Source: Streptomyces lichenis
Lineage (GTDB): Bacteria; Actinomycetota; Actinomycetes; Streptomycetales; Streptomycetaceae
NCBI RefSeq assembly: GCF_023218175.1
Contig: NZ_JALPTH010000031.1
Coordinates: 25,786 to 89,785 of the forward strand
Length of the DNA stretch: 64,000 nt
Reading direction: 5' to 3'
Part shown: piece after piece, positions 24,402 to 31,855 of the stretch
Numbering within the stretch: position 1 is the first letter of the stretch
Layout of the letters: each line of letters opens with the position of its first letter
Translations under genes and position numbers: made by a program
Notes under the pieces: generated by a model
The model's input: only the letters and a program-made list of their open reading frames with translations
Databases searched by the model: none
Told to the model about the DNA's origin: nothing

Positions 24402-24448
24402 GTGCCCGGGCGTCAGGCTCGTACTGGGCCGTCGGGCCCGTGCGTACC

Positions 24449-24481
24449 GCGGCTCCTGAGCCGCCGCGGCTCCTGAGCCGC
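24449..24481 (-). terminator. Two identical tandem hairpins after a secreted-protein gene
   Basis: GCGGCTC-CT-GAGCCGC occurs twice, at 24449-24464 and 24466-24481, one base apart, ending four bases before the stop codon (24485) of the leftward gene. A duplicated terminator is the simplest reading. Confidence 0.7.
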
Positions 24482-24484
24482 CCC

Positions 24485-24925
24485 TCAGCCCGGGAGGCGG
24501 TAGGTGACCCGCGCGGCCTGGTCGGGGCTGGCCTCGGGGTAGCTGAGGGTCAGCTCGGTGAAGCGCCGCAGGTCGGGCTGGGCCTTCCAGACCTCGGCGC
24601 GGTCCAGGCGGACGGTCACCGGGTACGAGCGGAGGGTGCCGGCCGCGCAGTAGGGGCGGCAGTCGTTGACCACGTTGACGCCGGTGCCCACGGCGCCGTC
24701 CGGGCCCCAGGAGGTCCACCGCAGTCGCGTCAGGCGGTTGTTGCCGTCTCCGCAGGCGATGATGTAGTCGCCCGGCCGGTCCTGGCCCCGCGCGGCGCAG
24801 TCCACTGCCACCACCTCGGGGGCGGGCGGGGCCTGCGGTGCGGCCGCGGACGCGGGCACCACCGCGGCCGCCAGTCCCGCGGCGGCGCAGAGGGTGAGCG
24901 TCGTCCGGAAGGTGTGTCGTCGCAT
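24485..24925 (-). CDS. Small secreted protein of unknown function
   Basis: A 146-residue protein with a signal peptide (LTLCAAAGLAAAVVPASAA, cleavage near residue 27). The mature part has paired cysteines in VDCAARG, IIACGDGN, NDCRPYCAAG and a beta-rich pattern (RLRWTSWGPDGAVGTG, YPVTVRLDRAEVW, TELTLSYPEA). I recognise it only as a type of small exported protein common in streptomycetes. GGGAG lies five bases before the ATG at 24925. Tandem hairpins follow directly after the stop. Confidence 0.78.
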   Translation of the reverse strand: MRRHTFRTTLTLCAAAGLAAAVVPASAAAPQAPPAPEVVAVDCAARGQDRPGDYIIACGDGNNRLTRLRWTSWGPDGAVGTGVNVVNDCRPYCAAGTLRSYPVTVRLDRAEVWKAQPDLRRFTELTLSYPEASPDQAARVTYRLPG

Positions 24926-24989
24926 GTCGGCTCCCAGCGGCTCGTGCCCGAGCTCTTCCGAAATCCGACGGTAAGGCCGCCCGGCCGGG

Positions 24990-25022
24990 CCCACCACTCG
25001 AACGGGCGAAAGCCCTGGTGGG
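24990..25022 (-). terminator. Hairpin after serine hydrolase gene
   Basis: Outer arms CCCACCA (24990-24996) and TGGTGGG (25016-25022) with an inner GGGC-GAAA-GCCC stem-loop (25004-25015) and a seven-base bulge. It lies seven bases beyond the serine hydrolase stop at 25029. Confidence 0.65.
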
Positions 25023-25028
25023 GGGCGG

Positions 25029-26291
25029 TCAGCGCAGCAGGGCGCAGACGTAGTCCTCCTGCACCGCCCGCACCTTCGCCAGCAGCTCCGGCTTGAGGGT
25101 CCTGTTGGTCTGCGTGCTGATGGTGAAGGTCAGCGAGCGCCGGCCGTCCCTGGTCGCCGCCGCGAACTGGGTGTAGCCCGGGAAGTTGCCGGTGTGGCCG
25201 TACACCGCCCCGCACCGGGTGGTGTAGCGGAACAGGGCGAGCCCGGCCGCGTTGGTGCCCGGCCCGGCCGGCTCCGACGCGCCGCCGGCCCGGAAGGTGA
25301 ACTGGGCCTCGCGGACCGTGCCGGAGACCAGCCGCCCGCCCACGTAGCCGCGGACGAACCGGTTGAAGTCCCGGGGGGTGGCGACGATGCCGCCGGACGC
25401 CCACACCCCGGACGCGCTCAGCACCTCGCTGACGTCCTCCGGCGCGGCCGGCGGATCGACGTCGTAGCCGTGCAGGTAGGGCTCCGGCAGCCGGTAGCCG
25501 CCCGGCAGACCGGTCTCCCGCAGGTCGAGCGGCCGGTACACCAGCTCGGCCAGCAGCTTCTCGTACGGCCGGCCGGTCACCGCCTCGGCGATCAGCGCCA
25601 CCACGATGTTGTCCGAGTTGGAGTAGCGGTAGCGGGTGCCGGGCCGGAAGCCCAGCGGCTCGTCGGCGACGAAGTCCAGCAGCCGGCGCGGGTCGAACCG
25701 GCGGCGCGGGTCCTCCACCACCAGCCGCACGAACCCGGCGTCGGAGGTGTAGTCCGGAAGTCCGCTGGTGTGGTCGAGGAGTTGGCGCAGGGTCACCGCG
25801 GACCAGGCCTTCGGCAGCCGGGGCAGCAGCCGGCCCAGGGTGTCGTCCAGACGCAGCCGGCCCTCCTCGACCAGCTGGAGCGACACCGCGCCGGTGTACA
25901 TCTTCGAGGCGCTCGCCAGCCGGGTGCGGTCGCCGGGCCGGGGCGGCCGCCCGGTGCCCAGCTCGGCGGTGCCCGCGGTGAGGACCTGGCGCTCGCCGTC
26001 CCGTTGGAGCACCGCGATCACTCCGGGCGGCCCGCCGGGCGTCCGCACCAGCTGCTCCAGCTTCCCGCGCAGGCCCGCGTCCCGACCGGGGTCACCGGCC
26101 CGGTCCGCGGCCGCGGTGCCCGGGGCGGCGGCGAGCGCGGCGGCGACCGCCGCGGCGGCGGTCAGCAGCGCCAGCGGCCGGGCGGACCGGCCCCGTACGG
26201 CACCGCGCCGGCGGAAGCGGCCCGCCACGGCGGGATCGGACGGCGAGGGGAGGGACCCGGACGGGGGACGGAAGCGGGTGGGCGGCAGCAT
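25029..26291 (-). CDS. Secreted serine hydrolase, beta-lactamase class C / D,D-peptidase type
   Basis: Exported 420-residue member of the class C beta-lactamase fold family. A long basic N-region and hydrophobic stretch (about 45-65) form the signal. The active-site serine is in SASK (LASASKMYTG), the tyrosine motif is YSN (RYSNSDN) and the third motif is HTG (YGHTGN). This pattern fits D-alanyl-D-alanine carboxypeptidases and esterases of the family better than true lactamases. The ATG at 26291 was preferred to the start 69 bases upstream because a GGA-rich site precedes it. No resistance gene adjoins it. It is divergent from the cupin/zinc-ribbon gene. Confidence 0.87.
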   Translation of the reverse strand: MLPPTRFRPPSGSLPSPSDPAVAGRFRRRGAVRGRSARPLALLTAAAAVAAALAAAPGTAAADRAGDPGRDAGLRGKLEQLVRTPGGPPGVIAVLQRDGERQVLTAGTAELGTGRPPRPGDRTRLASASKMYTGAVSLQLVEEGRLRLDDTLGRLLPRLPKAWSAVTLRQLLDHTSGLPDYTSDAGFVRLVVEDPRRRFDPRRLLDFVADEPLGFRPGTRYRYSNSDNIVVALIAEAVTGRPYEKLLAELVYRPLDLRETGLPGGYRLPEPYLHGYDVDPPAAPEDVSEVLSASGVWASGGIVATPRDFNRFVRGYVGGRLVSGTVREAQFTFRAGGASEPAGPGTNAAGLALFRYTTRCGAVYGHTGNFPGYTQFAAATRDGRRSLTFTISTQTNRTLKPELLAKVRAVQEDYVCALLR

Positions 26292-26657
26292 GGCTGATTC
26301 CTTACGAAGGGGGGCGGTGGGGGAGGGCGCGGCACCGCGCCGGTGGGGCGCTGTGCGCACCAGACTGACCGGGCCGCCCCTCGGCCGTCCTGGCGCGCTG
26401 CGCCAACCGGTCCAACCTCCGGCAGCCCCTGACCACCACCCCGGCGCCCGGGCCTCCCGCCGCGCGGAAGCACCCCCGCCGCCCGCGCGAAAGCCGCCGC
26501 GGCGCCCGGCGCCGTAGTGGCCGGATCACACGCGTCGACGGCCCCGGAGGCGACCGGATCGGGGCCGGAGTGTGTCCGGGGCCCGGCGCGAGCTGGGAGG
26601 ATGGCGCCGCCCAGGCGATGGAGCCGGGCCCGCCGCACCGAGAGGGACACCCTGGCT
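26292..26657. other. 366-bp divergent region
   Basis: Between the leftward serine hydrolase and rightward cupin gene. It contains GC-rich palindromic stretches (for example GGCGCGCTGCGCC near 26392) and a GGGAGGATG near 26594 that could be a -10-like element or an alternative start. No further gene is supported. Confidence 0.4.
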
Positions 26658-27152
26658 GTGAGCACCACCGGCCTTGAGCAGACCGACGTCGAGGCGCTCG
26701 TCCGCGCCGGACGCGGCGGACGCGGCGGCGCCCTGTGGCGACTCGGCCGCCGCAACCGCCAGCTCGACGCCAACGTGGTGCGCGTCCCGCCCGGCGCCCC
26801 GGTCGGCGAGCATGTCGAGTCCCAGGTGGACGTGCTGCTCGTGGTGGTCTCCGGGACGGGCGCCCTGGTGGTCGACGGGGTGCGCCGGGAGGCGGGCCGG
26901 GGCGCCGTGGTCTATCTGCCGCGCGGCGCCCGGCGGGCCATGGAGCCGGGCCCCGAGGGCATCGTCTTCATCACCGCGCACCGGCGCCGCGCCGGACTGC
27001 GCATCGGCCGCACCCGGCCGGCCGGCACGGGCGAGGCGGCGCACTGCGCCGTGCACCGGGTCTGCCGGGAGTGCCATCGGCACGCCATCGAGGTGGACGC
27101 CCGCTACTGCAGCCGCTGCGGCACCCCGCTCCCGGCCCGCCCGCCTGGCTGA
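26658..27152 (+). CDS. Cupin-fold protein with C-terminal zinc ribbon
   Basis: A 164-residue protein. Residues about 30-115 form a single-domain cupin (VVRVPPGAPVGEHVESQVDVLLVVVSG, then GAVVYLPRGARRAMEPG). The last 35 residues contain CRECHRH and CSRCG, two CxxC pairs of a zinc ribbon. The pairing suggests a small-molecule-sensing or metal-linked protein that contacts nucleic acid or another protein. GTG at 26658 was chosen because the frame before it loses similarity; an ATG near 26600 would add 20 Arg-rich residues. It converges with the DHA2 exporter gene 22 bases away. Confidence 0.7.
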   Translation: MSTTGLEQTDVEALVRAGRGGRGGALWRLGRRNRQLDANVVRVPPGAPVGEHVESQVDVLLVVVSGTGALVVDGVRREAGRGAVVYLPRGARRAMEPGPEGIVFITAHRRRAGLRIGRTRPAGTGEAAHCAVHRVCRECHRHAIEVDARYCSRCGTPLPARPPG

Positions 27153-27174
27153 GACCGCGGCGCGTCGGGAGGGC

Positions 27175-28851
27175 TCAGCGGCCCGCGCCCGCCGGGGGCT
27201 CGGTGGCCGCGGACGACACCGCGTCCTCGGTGCGCCGCTCGTCCTCGGCGGAGGCCGCCGCCCTGCCGCCGGGGTGGGTCAGCGCCCAGAGGTAGCCGAT
27301 GCCCAGCGCGATGGCCATCCCGTAGAACACCCACTGGTTGGCCTCGGCGAAGTCCAGCCGGATCGCGTCCATCGCATCCCGCATGGCCGTCGCCACCGGC
27401 CCGTCGCCGGCCGGGACATGGCCGTCGGGATGGCCGCTGACCGCCTCGGCGACGTCCTGGGCCACCGACCGCGAGGCGCCCGCGGACAGCCCCCGGGACT
27501 CCAGCGAGGCCACCACCCGCTCGGTCATCACATGGTTGAGCACGGTGCCGAAGACCGCCATCCCCACCGCGGCGGCGAAGTTGCGGATGGTCTGGGTGAT
27601 CCCGGTGACCTCGCCGTAGGAGGCGCCGATCGCCCGGTTCACCGCGTCCGTGGAGGCCGGTGACAGCACGAGGCCGATGCCCGCGCCGGCCATCGCCGCG
27701 TACGGCCACTGGTCGTGCGTCGACAGGTCGGTCAGCTTCCCCGCCCACAGGGCGAACCCGGCCGCGCCGAGCGCACAGCCCAGCTTCAGCGCCGGCCGCG
27801 CCCCGCTCCGGTCCACGATCCGGCCGCCCCACTGGGAGGCGATGCCGAAGCCCGCGAAGAAGTACAGCAGGAACAGCGCCGCCTGGTGGGGCGAGGCGCT
27901 CAGCGACACCTGCGCGTACACCGAGGCGAAGAAGAACACCGGGACGAACGCCGGCATCGCGAAGAACAGCACCAGGGAGTCCGCGCGGAACGCCCGGTCC
28001 CGGAACGCCCCGAGCCGGATCAGCGGATCGGCCACCGTCAGCTCGTACCGGCAGAAGAGGACCAGCACCGCAAGGCCGCCCGCGATACACAGCCAGGTCA
28101 GCGGGGAGGCCCAGCCCCAGGCCGAGGCCTGCTGGAGCCCGAGCACGCTCAGCCCCATGCCGGCCACCACCAGCGCGGCACCCACCACGTCCAGCCGCTC
28201 GGGGCGGCGTACGTCCCGGATCCGGGCCAGCGCGGTGAGCACCAGCGCGGCCACCGCCACCGGCACGTTGACCCAGAAGACCGCCCGCCAGGTCCAGTCG
28301 GTGAGCCAGCCGCCCAGCAGCGGGCCGATCGCGGTGAGCGCCCCGGACAGCCCGAAGAACAGCGCCAGCGCCCGGCCCCGCCGCTCCACCGGGAACACCG
28401 CCACCACCACGGCGAGCGCGGCCGGGAACATCAGCGCCGCGCCCATGCCCTGGGTCACCCGGAAGAGCACCAGCCACGGCTGGGCGAACGAGCCGGACGG
28501 CACACAGCCGCACAGCACCGAGGAGAGGACGAACAGCAGCGTCCCGGCCACCGCCGTCCGGCGCGGCCCCAGGATGTCCGCCAGCCGCCCGCCGAGCGCG
28601 AAGAACGCGGCCAGCGACAGCAGATAGGCGTTCACCACCCACTGCATGCCGGAGGAGGACAGCCCCAGCTCGTCCACGATGTCCGGCGCCGCGATGCTGA
28701 CGATCGTCTGGTCGATGAAGGTCATCGACACCGCGAACAGCATCGCCGTCAGTGCCAGCGGCCGCCGCTCGGCCCGCGCCCCGCCCGTCGCGGAGGCGGC
28801 GTCCGGTGAGTCCGGTGGAACGGCCGCGGTCCTGCCCCGTCGGTCCTTCAT
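27175..28851 (-). CDS. MFS exporter, DHA2 (EmrB/QacA) type
   Basis: A 558-residue drug:H+ antiporter with about 14 membrane segments. Early motif D1 (TFIDQTIVSIAAPDI) and motif A (GGRLADILGPRR) are clear, and the motif C region reads ALTAIGPLLGGWLTD. Such proteins export cationic drugs or natural products. A long extracytoplasmic loop near residues 440-500 precedes the last spans. It diverges from a GNAT acetyltransferase 102 bases away. No TetR-type regulator adjoins it, so induction cannot be read from the context. Confidence 0.92.
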   Translation of the reverse strand: MKDRRGRTAAVPPDSPDAASATGGARAERRPLALTAMLFAVSMTFIDQTIVSIAAPDIVDELGLSSSGMQWVVNAYLLSLAAFFALGGRLADILGPRRTAVAGTLLFVLSSVLCGCVPSGSFAQPWLVLFRVTQGMGAALMFPAALAVVVAVFPVERRGRALALFFGLSGALTAIGPLLGGWLTDWTWRAVFWVNVPVAVAALVLTALARIRDVRRPERLDVVGAALVVAGMGLSVLGLQQASAWGWASPLTWLCIAGGLAVLVLFCRYELTVADPLIRLGAFRDRAFRADSLVLFFAMPAFVPVFFFASVYAQVSLSASPHQAALFLLYFFAGFGIASQWGGRIVDRSGARPALKLGCALGAAGFALWAGKLTDLSTHDQWPYAAMAGAGIGLVLSPASTDAVNRAIGASYGEVTGITQTIRNFAAAVGMAVFGTVLNHVMTERVVASLESRGLSAGASRSVAQDVAEAVSGHPDGHVPAGDGPVATAMRDAMDAIRLDFAEANQWVFYGMAIALGIGYLWALTHPGGRAAASAEDERRTEDAVSSAATEPPAGAGR

Positions 28852-28953
28852 ACCCTCCGATGGTGCGCGCCCGGCGGGCGTCCCGCAGCTCGGAACGGCG
28901 GGCCGCCGGGAATTCGGTTGCGGGGGCCGCGGTGATCACCGGACAGTGGCCCG

Positions 28954-29895
28954 ATGCACACGGCACCCCTCATCGACATCCGCCCCGCGACCCTGGCGGA
29001 CGCCTCCCTCGTCTGCGATCTGCTCAACGCCGTCGACACCATCGAGATCGGCCGCCCCGACACCGATCTGCACGCGGTCGAGACCGACCTCGGGCACCCG
29101 GAGGTCGACCTGGCCCGGGACTCCTGGCTCGCCTTCCAAGGCGGCCGGCTGGTGGCGTACGCCATCGTCTGGGACGACTCCGGGGCCGAGCGCATCGACC
29201 TCGACCACTATGTGCTGCCCGACCACCAGGAGGCGGGCGAGCGGCTGCTCGCGCTGGCCGAGGAACGGGCCGTCCAGCGCGCCGGGGGCAACGGGGTCGC
29301 CAGGGCCGTGCTCCACCTCCAGCTCAACTCCCGCCCCACCACCGACCTCGCCGTCCTGAAGCGGCGCGGCTGGAGTCCGGTGCGCCGCTACCAGGTGCTG
29401 ACCCGCGCCCTCGACGGCACCGACCACCGCGTCCCCGAGCCGCCCGCCGGGCTCGTCCTGCGCGACTGCGCCGAGGAGGCCGACCGCCGGCTCGCCCACG
29501 CCCTGCTCCAGGAGACCTTCCGCGAGCACTTCGACCACCAGCAGCGCGGCTACGAGCAGTGGCTGGACGACATCGGGGCCCGGCACATCGACTGGTCCCT
29601 GGTGTGGATAGCCGCCCTGGACGGCACCGACGCCGCGGTGATGCTCACCCGCGACGACCGCGCCGCCATGGGCTGGATCGGCAACCTCGGGGTGCGCCGG
29701 GACGCGCGCGGGCGGGGGATCGCCGGGCATCTGCTCCGCCACGCCTTCGCGGTGTACGCCGCCCGCGGCCGCGGCACCCTCGGCCTCGGCGTGGACACCC
29801 TCAACGCGACGGGCGCGCTGCGGCTGTACGAGGCCCACGGCATGGCCCCGGACTTCTCGGTGGACACCTGGGAGGCGGTGCTGCCGGTCACCTGA
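28954..29895 (+). CDS. Tandem GNAT N-acetyltransferase (MshD-like layout)
   Basis: A 313-residue protein with two GNAT folds. The N-terminal copy (IRPATLADASLVCDLLNAVD) looks degenerate; the C-terminal copy carries the acetyl-CoA pyrophosphate loop VRRDARGRGIAGHLLRHAF and ends with TLNATGALRLYEAHGM. This double-domain layout is that of mycothiol synthase, but many streptomycete paralogues have other substrates. The ATG at 28954 has no obvious ribosome site and may be leaderless. It is divergent from the DHA2 exporter; a joint resistance role is possible but unproven. Confidence 0.83.
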   Translation: MHTAPLIDIRPATLADASLVCDLLNAVDTIEIGRPDTDLHAVETDLGHPEVDLARDSWLAFQGGRLVAYAIVWDDSGAERIDLDHYVLPDHQEAGERLLALAEERAVQRAGGNGVARAVLHLQLNSRPTTDLAVLKRRGWSPVRRYQVLTRALDGTDHRVPEPPAGLVLRDCAEEADRRLAHALLQETFREHFDHQQRGYEQWLDDIGARHIDWSLVWIAALDGTDAAVMLTRDDRAAMGWIGNLGVRRDARGRGIAGHLLRHAFAVYAARGRGTLGLGVDTLNATGALRLYEAHGMAPDFSVDTWEAVLPVT

Positions 29896-30260
29896 GCGGC
29901 ACGTACGGGGATCCGGTGCCGCGCTCAGAGGCCCAGGGCGGTCAGCAGGCCGTCCACCGCGGCCGACCAGGGCCGGCGCCGGGCCGGCTCGACGCGGAGC
30001 GCCTCGGCGGCGGCGAACCGGTCCTCCCGTTCCCGCGGCATGCCGTCGATCGCCCGGGCCCAGGTCTGGACGTCCCGGTCGGTGTCCCCCGACATGGGCA
30101 CCACCCAGGACGCGGCCCGGACGGCCGGTGAGGTCTTGCCCGCTCCGGGACATGCGCCGGATACCGCAGCCGTAAGCCACCCGCGGAGGTGTCCGCGCGG
30201 CGTATCACCACGCTCGCCACACCGCCGGTTCCCCCGGCGGCCGGATCCGCGGCCACCGGG
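29896..30260. other. 365-bp region between GNAT and AI-2E genes
   Basis: Apart from the glycosyltransferase-like remnant (29925-30095) I see no gene, strong hairpin or promoter here. Both flanking genes end in it. Confidence 0.4.
29925..30095 (-). pseudogene. Remnant of a GT4 glycosyltransferase C-terminus
   Basis: A leftward frame ending at TGA (29925) reads like the end of a GT4 glycosyltransferase: a SWVVP-type junction just above the ATG at 30095, then MSGDTDRDVQTWARAI, AAAEALRVEPARRRPW and AAVDGLLTALGL. The catalytic nucleotide-binding part with its EX7E motif is missing upstream, where the frame loses coding character. I read it as a 3' fragment of a lost gene; a real 56-residue protein is less likely. 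Confidence 0.4.
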
Positions 30261-31493
30261 TCAGTGCCCCCCGGGCGCCCGCCCGGCCCCGCCCTCGGCG
30301 CGGTCACGCAGCGTCTGGAGCACCGCCCAGACCACCGACACCAGCGGCACCGCCACGATCGCGCCCAGCACGCCCGCCGCGATGGCGCCGCCGATGACGG
30401 AGAACGCCACCACCACGGGGTGCAGCCGGACCGCCCAGCTCATCACCAGCGGGTGCAGCACATGCCCTTCGAGCTGGCCGATCAGCACGATCAGCGCCAC
30501 CACGACCACCGCCGCCACCACCCCCTTGGCCGCCAGCGCCACCACCGCCGCCACCGCGAGGGCGATGGGCGAGCCGATCAGCGGGACGAACGCGGCGAAG
30601 AACTCCAGCAGGGCGAGGGGCAGCGCGAGCGGCACGCCGAGCAGGAAGAGCGCCAGACCGACCAGGACGGCGTTGGTCGCGGCGACCAGCACGATGCCAT
30701 GGGTGTACCCGGTGAAGGTGCGCCAGGCGGTGCGGCCGGCCAGTGCCGTGCGGGGCCGCACCGATTCCGGCAACTGGCCGCAGAACCAGGCCCACTGGCG
30801 GTCACCCGAGTACAGGAAGAACACCGAGCTGAACAGCGCGAGCGCGAACACCGTCACCACCTCCACCAGCCGGCCCGCCCCGCTGATCGCGGTGGAGATC
30901 AGGGTGGAGCGGTGGCTGGCGAGGAACTGCCCGATCCGGGCCTGGAGATCGGTGAGCGCGTGCGGGTCCAGCCGGAACGGCGGCCCCTCCAGCCAGCGTT
31001 CGATCCGGTCCACCCCGGTGACGAACTCCCGCACCAGGACCCGCCGTTCGCCCGCCACCGCGTCGCCGACCAGGGCCAGCACCCCGAGCACCAGCACGAT
31101 CCCGGCGAGCAGCGAGACGGCGACGGCCAGTGCGCGGGGGAGCGGACGGGCGAGCAGGTCGACCAGCGGGCGCAGCAGTGCCGTCACCACCAGGCCGAGG
31201 AACACCGCGACGCCCAGCTCATGGAACCGGCCCAGCAGCGCGAACACCCCGTACACCGCGGCGGCCACCACCAGCAGCCGCCAGGCGTGCGCGGCGGCCG
31301 TGCGCAGCGGCGGATACACCCGCGTCCCCGCCTCCGGCCCGTCGGCCCCGGGCGCCCCGGCCGGCTCCGGTGCGCGGCCCCGGGACGCCGGGTGGGCCGC
31401 CGCCCGGGCGTAGGGGCGGACGGCGGGACGGAGGGGACCGCGGGACGGGCGCCGCGGGGAGGAGTCGCCTGGGGGCTGTACGGGGGTGGGCAT
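30261..31493 (-). CDS. AI-2E family transporter (membrane permease)
   Basis: A 410-residue integral membrane protein with about eight spans. A Pro/Arg-rich cytoplasmic N-terminus (about 80 residues) precedes paired hydrophobic helices (RLLVVAAAVYGVFALLG, AVAVSLLAGIVLVLG). The family region is marked by FVPLIGSPIALAVA and QLEGHVLHPLVMSWAVRLHP. Members transport small organic molecules or ions such as Na+(Li+)/H+; the AI-2 name is historical. The ATG at 31493 is used; the frame stays open upstream but looks non-coding. It diverges from the GH16 gene. Confidence 0.85.
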   Translation of the reverse strand: MPTPVQPPGDSSPRRPSRGPLRPAVRPYARAAAHPASRGRAPEPAGAPGADGPEAGTRVYPPLRTAAAHAWRLLVVAAAVYGVFALLGRFHELGVAVFLGLVVTALLRPLVDLLARPLPRALAVAVSLLAGIVLVLGVLALVGDAVAGERRVLVREFVTGVDRIERWLEGPPFRLDPHALTDLQARIGQFLASHRSTLISTAISGAGRLVEVVTVFALALFSSVFFLYSGDRQWAWFCGQLPESVRPRTALAGRTAWRTFTGYTHGIVLVAATNAVLVGLALFLLGVPLALPLALLEFFAAFVPLIGSPIALAVAAVVALAAKGVVAAVVVVALIVLIGQLEGHVLHPLVMSWAVRLHPVVVAFSVIGGAIAAGVLGAIVAVPLVSVVWAVLQTLRDRAEGGAGRAPGGH

Positions 31494-31686
31494 GCCTCCA
31501 CCTGCTACCACCCGCGCGCCGGGCGGCCGGTGAGCGGCGCGCCCGTCCGCCGCCGGGCACCCGTCCGCCGCATGGCCGAGGGGGCGGTGAGGGGCATCGC
31601 CCACCGCGCACCGCCGGGCACCCGTCCGCCGTACGGGCGGCGGGCACGGAGCAGGGTGGCACCTGTCCGCCGCATGAGGCGTGCCA

Positions 31687-31698
31687 GAGAGCGCTCTC
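31687..31698. promoter_or_regulatory. GAGAGCGCTCTC palindrome, candidate LacI-family operator
   Basis: A perfect 12-bp palindrome centred on AGCGCT, the core shared with CebR/CelR-type LacI operators of actinobacterial polysaccharide-degradation genes. It lies eight bases upstream of the -35 of the GH16 gene. No LacI gene is in the window, so a regulator encoded elsewhere would act here. Confidence 0.55.
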
Positions 31699-31706
31699 CC
31701 ACTGTC

Positions 31707-31736
31707 TTGACAGGGTCACGCCAGCGGCGCTTCACT
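31707..31736 (+). promoter_or_regulatory. Candidate promoter of GH16 gene
   Basis: A consensus TTGACA (31707-31712) and a weak TTCACT (31731-31736) with 18-base spacing, about 120 bases before the ATG. The -35 is strong and the -10 is poor, which would suit a regulated promoter. Confidence 0.45.
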
Positions 31737-31855
31737 TCCCGAAGGCTCACAGGTACGGACCAACGGCCGCCGCGGACGAGCCGCCCGCGGGTGCGCCGCC
31801 GCCCCTCCCAGCCAGGACGACCCCCATCCCCCGCCCCCACCCCCGAGGGACGCCC

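Larger units (their letters stand above)
23356..24448. other. Gene-free, extremely GC-rich repeat block
   Basis: About 1.1 kb with no credible gene. All reading frames stay open because stop codons are almost absent, and their products are Pro/Gly/Arg-rich low-complexity sequence. The left part holds a 51-bp tandem array (23483-23634); the right part holds an imperfect direct duplication of about 225-250 bp (copies near 23891-24143 and 24177-24401) and several GGGC-N3-GCCC palindromes. It must contain the promoter of the leftward MFS gene. Confidence 0.7.
31494..31855. other. 362-bp divergent region between AI-2E and GH16 genes
   Basis: Contains three or four dispersed copies of a GGCACCCGTCCGCCG-like element (31558-31570, 31617-31631, 31658-31673, and a partial copy at 31541-31552), a LacI-type palindrome (31687-31698) and a TTGACA -35 hexamer (31707-31712). 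No gene is supported. Confidence 0.6.

Noticed and set aside
23356..24459. Long Pro/Gly/Arg-rich frames across the repeat block, which could be read as a repetitive secreted protein
   Set aside because: Frames are open on both strands because stops are rare in the sequence, there is no signal peptide or ribosome site, and the 51-bp period alone explains the peptide repeats.
25029..26291. A beta-lactamase resistance gene
   Set aside because: The third motif is HTG and the overall pattern is that of D,D-peptidase/esterase members; no evidence for lactamase activity.
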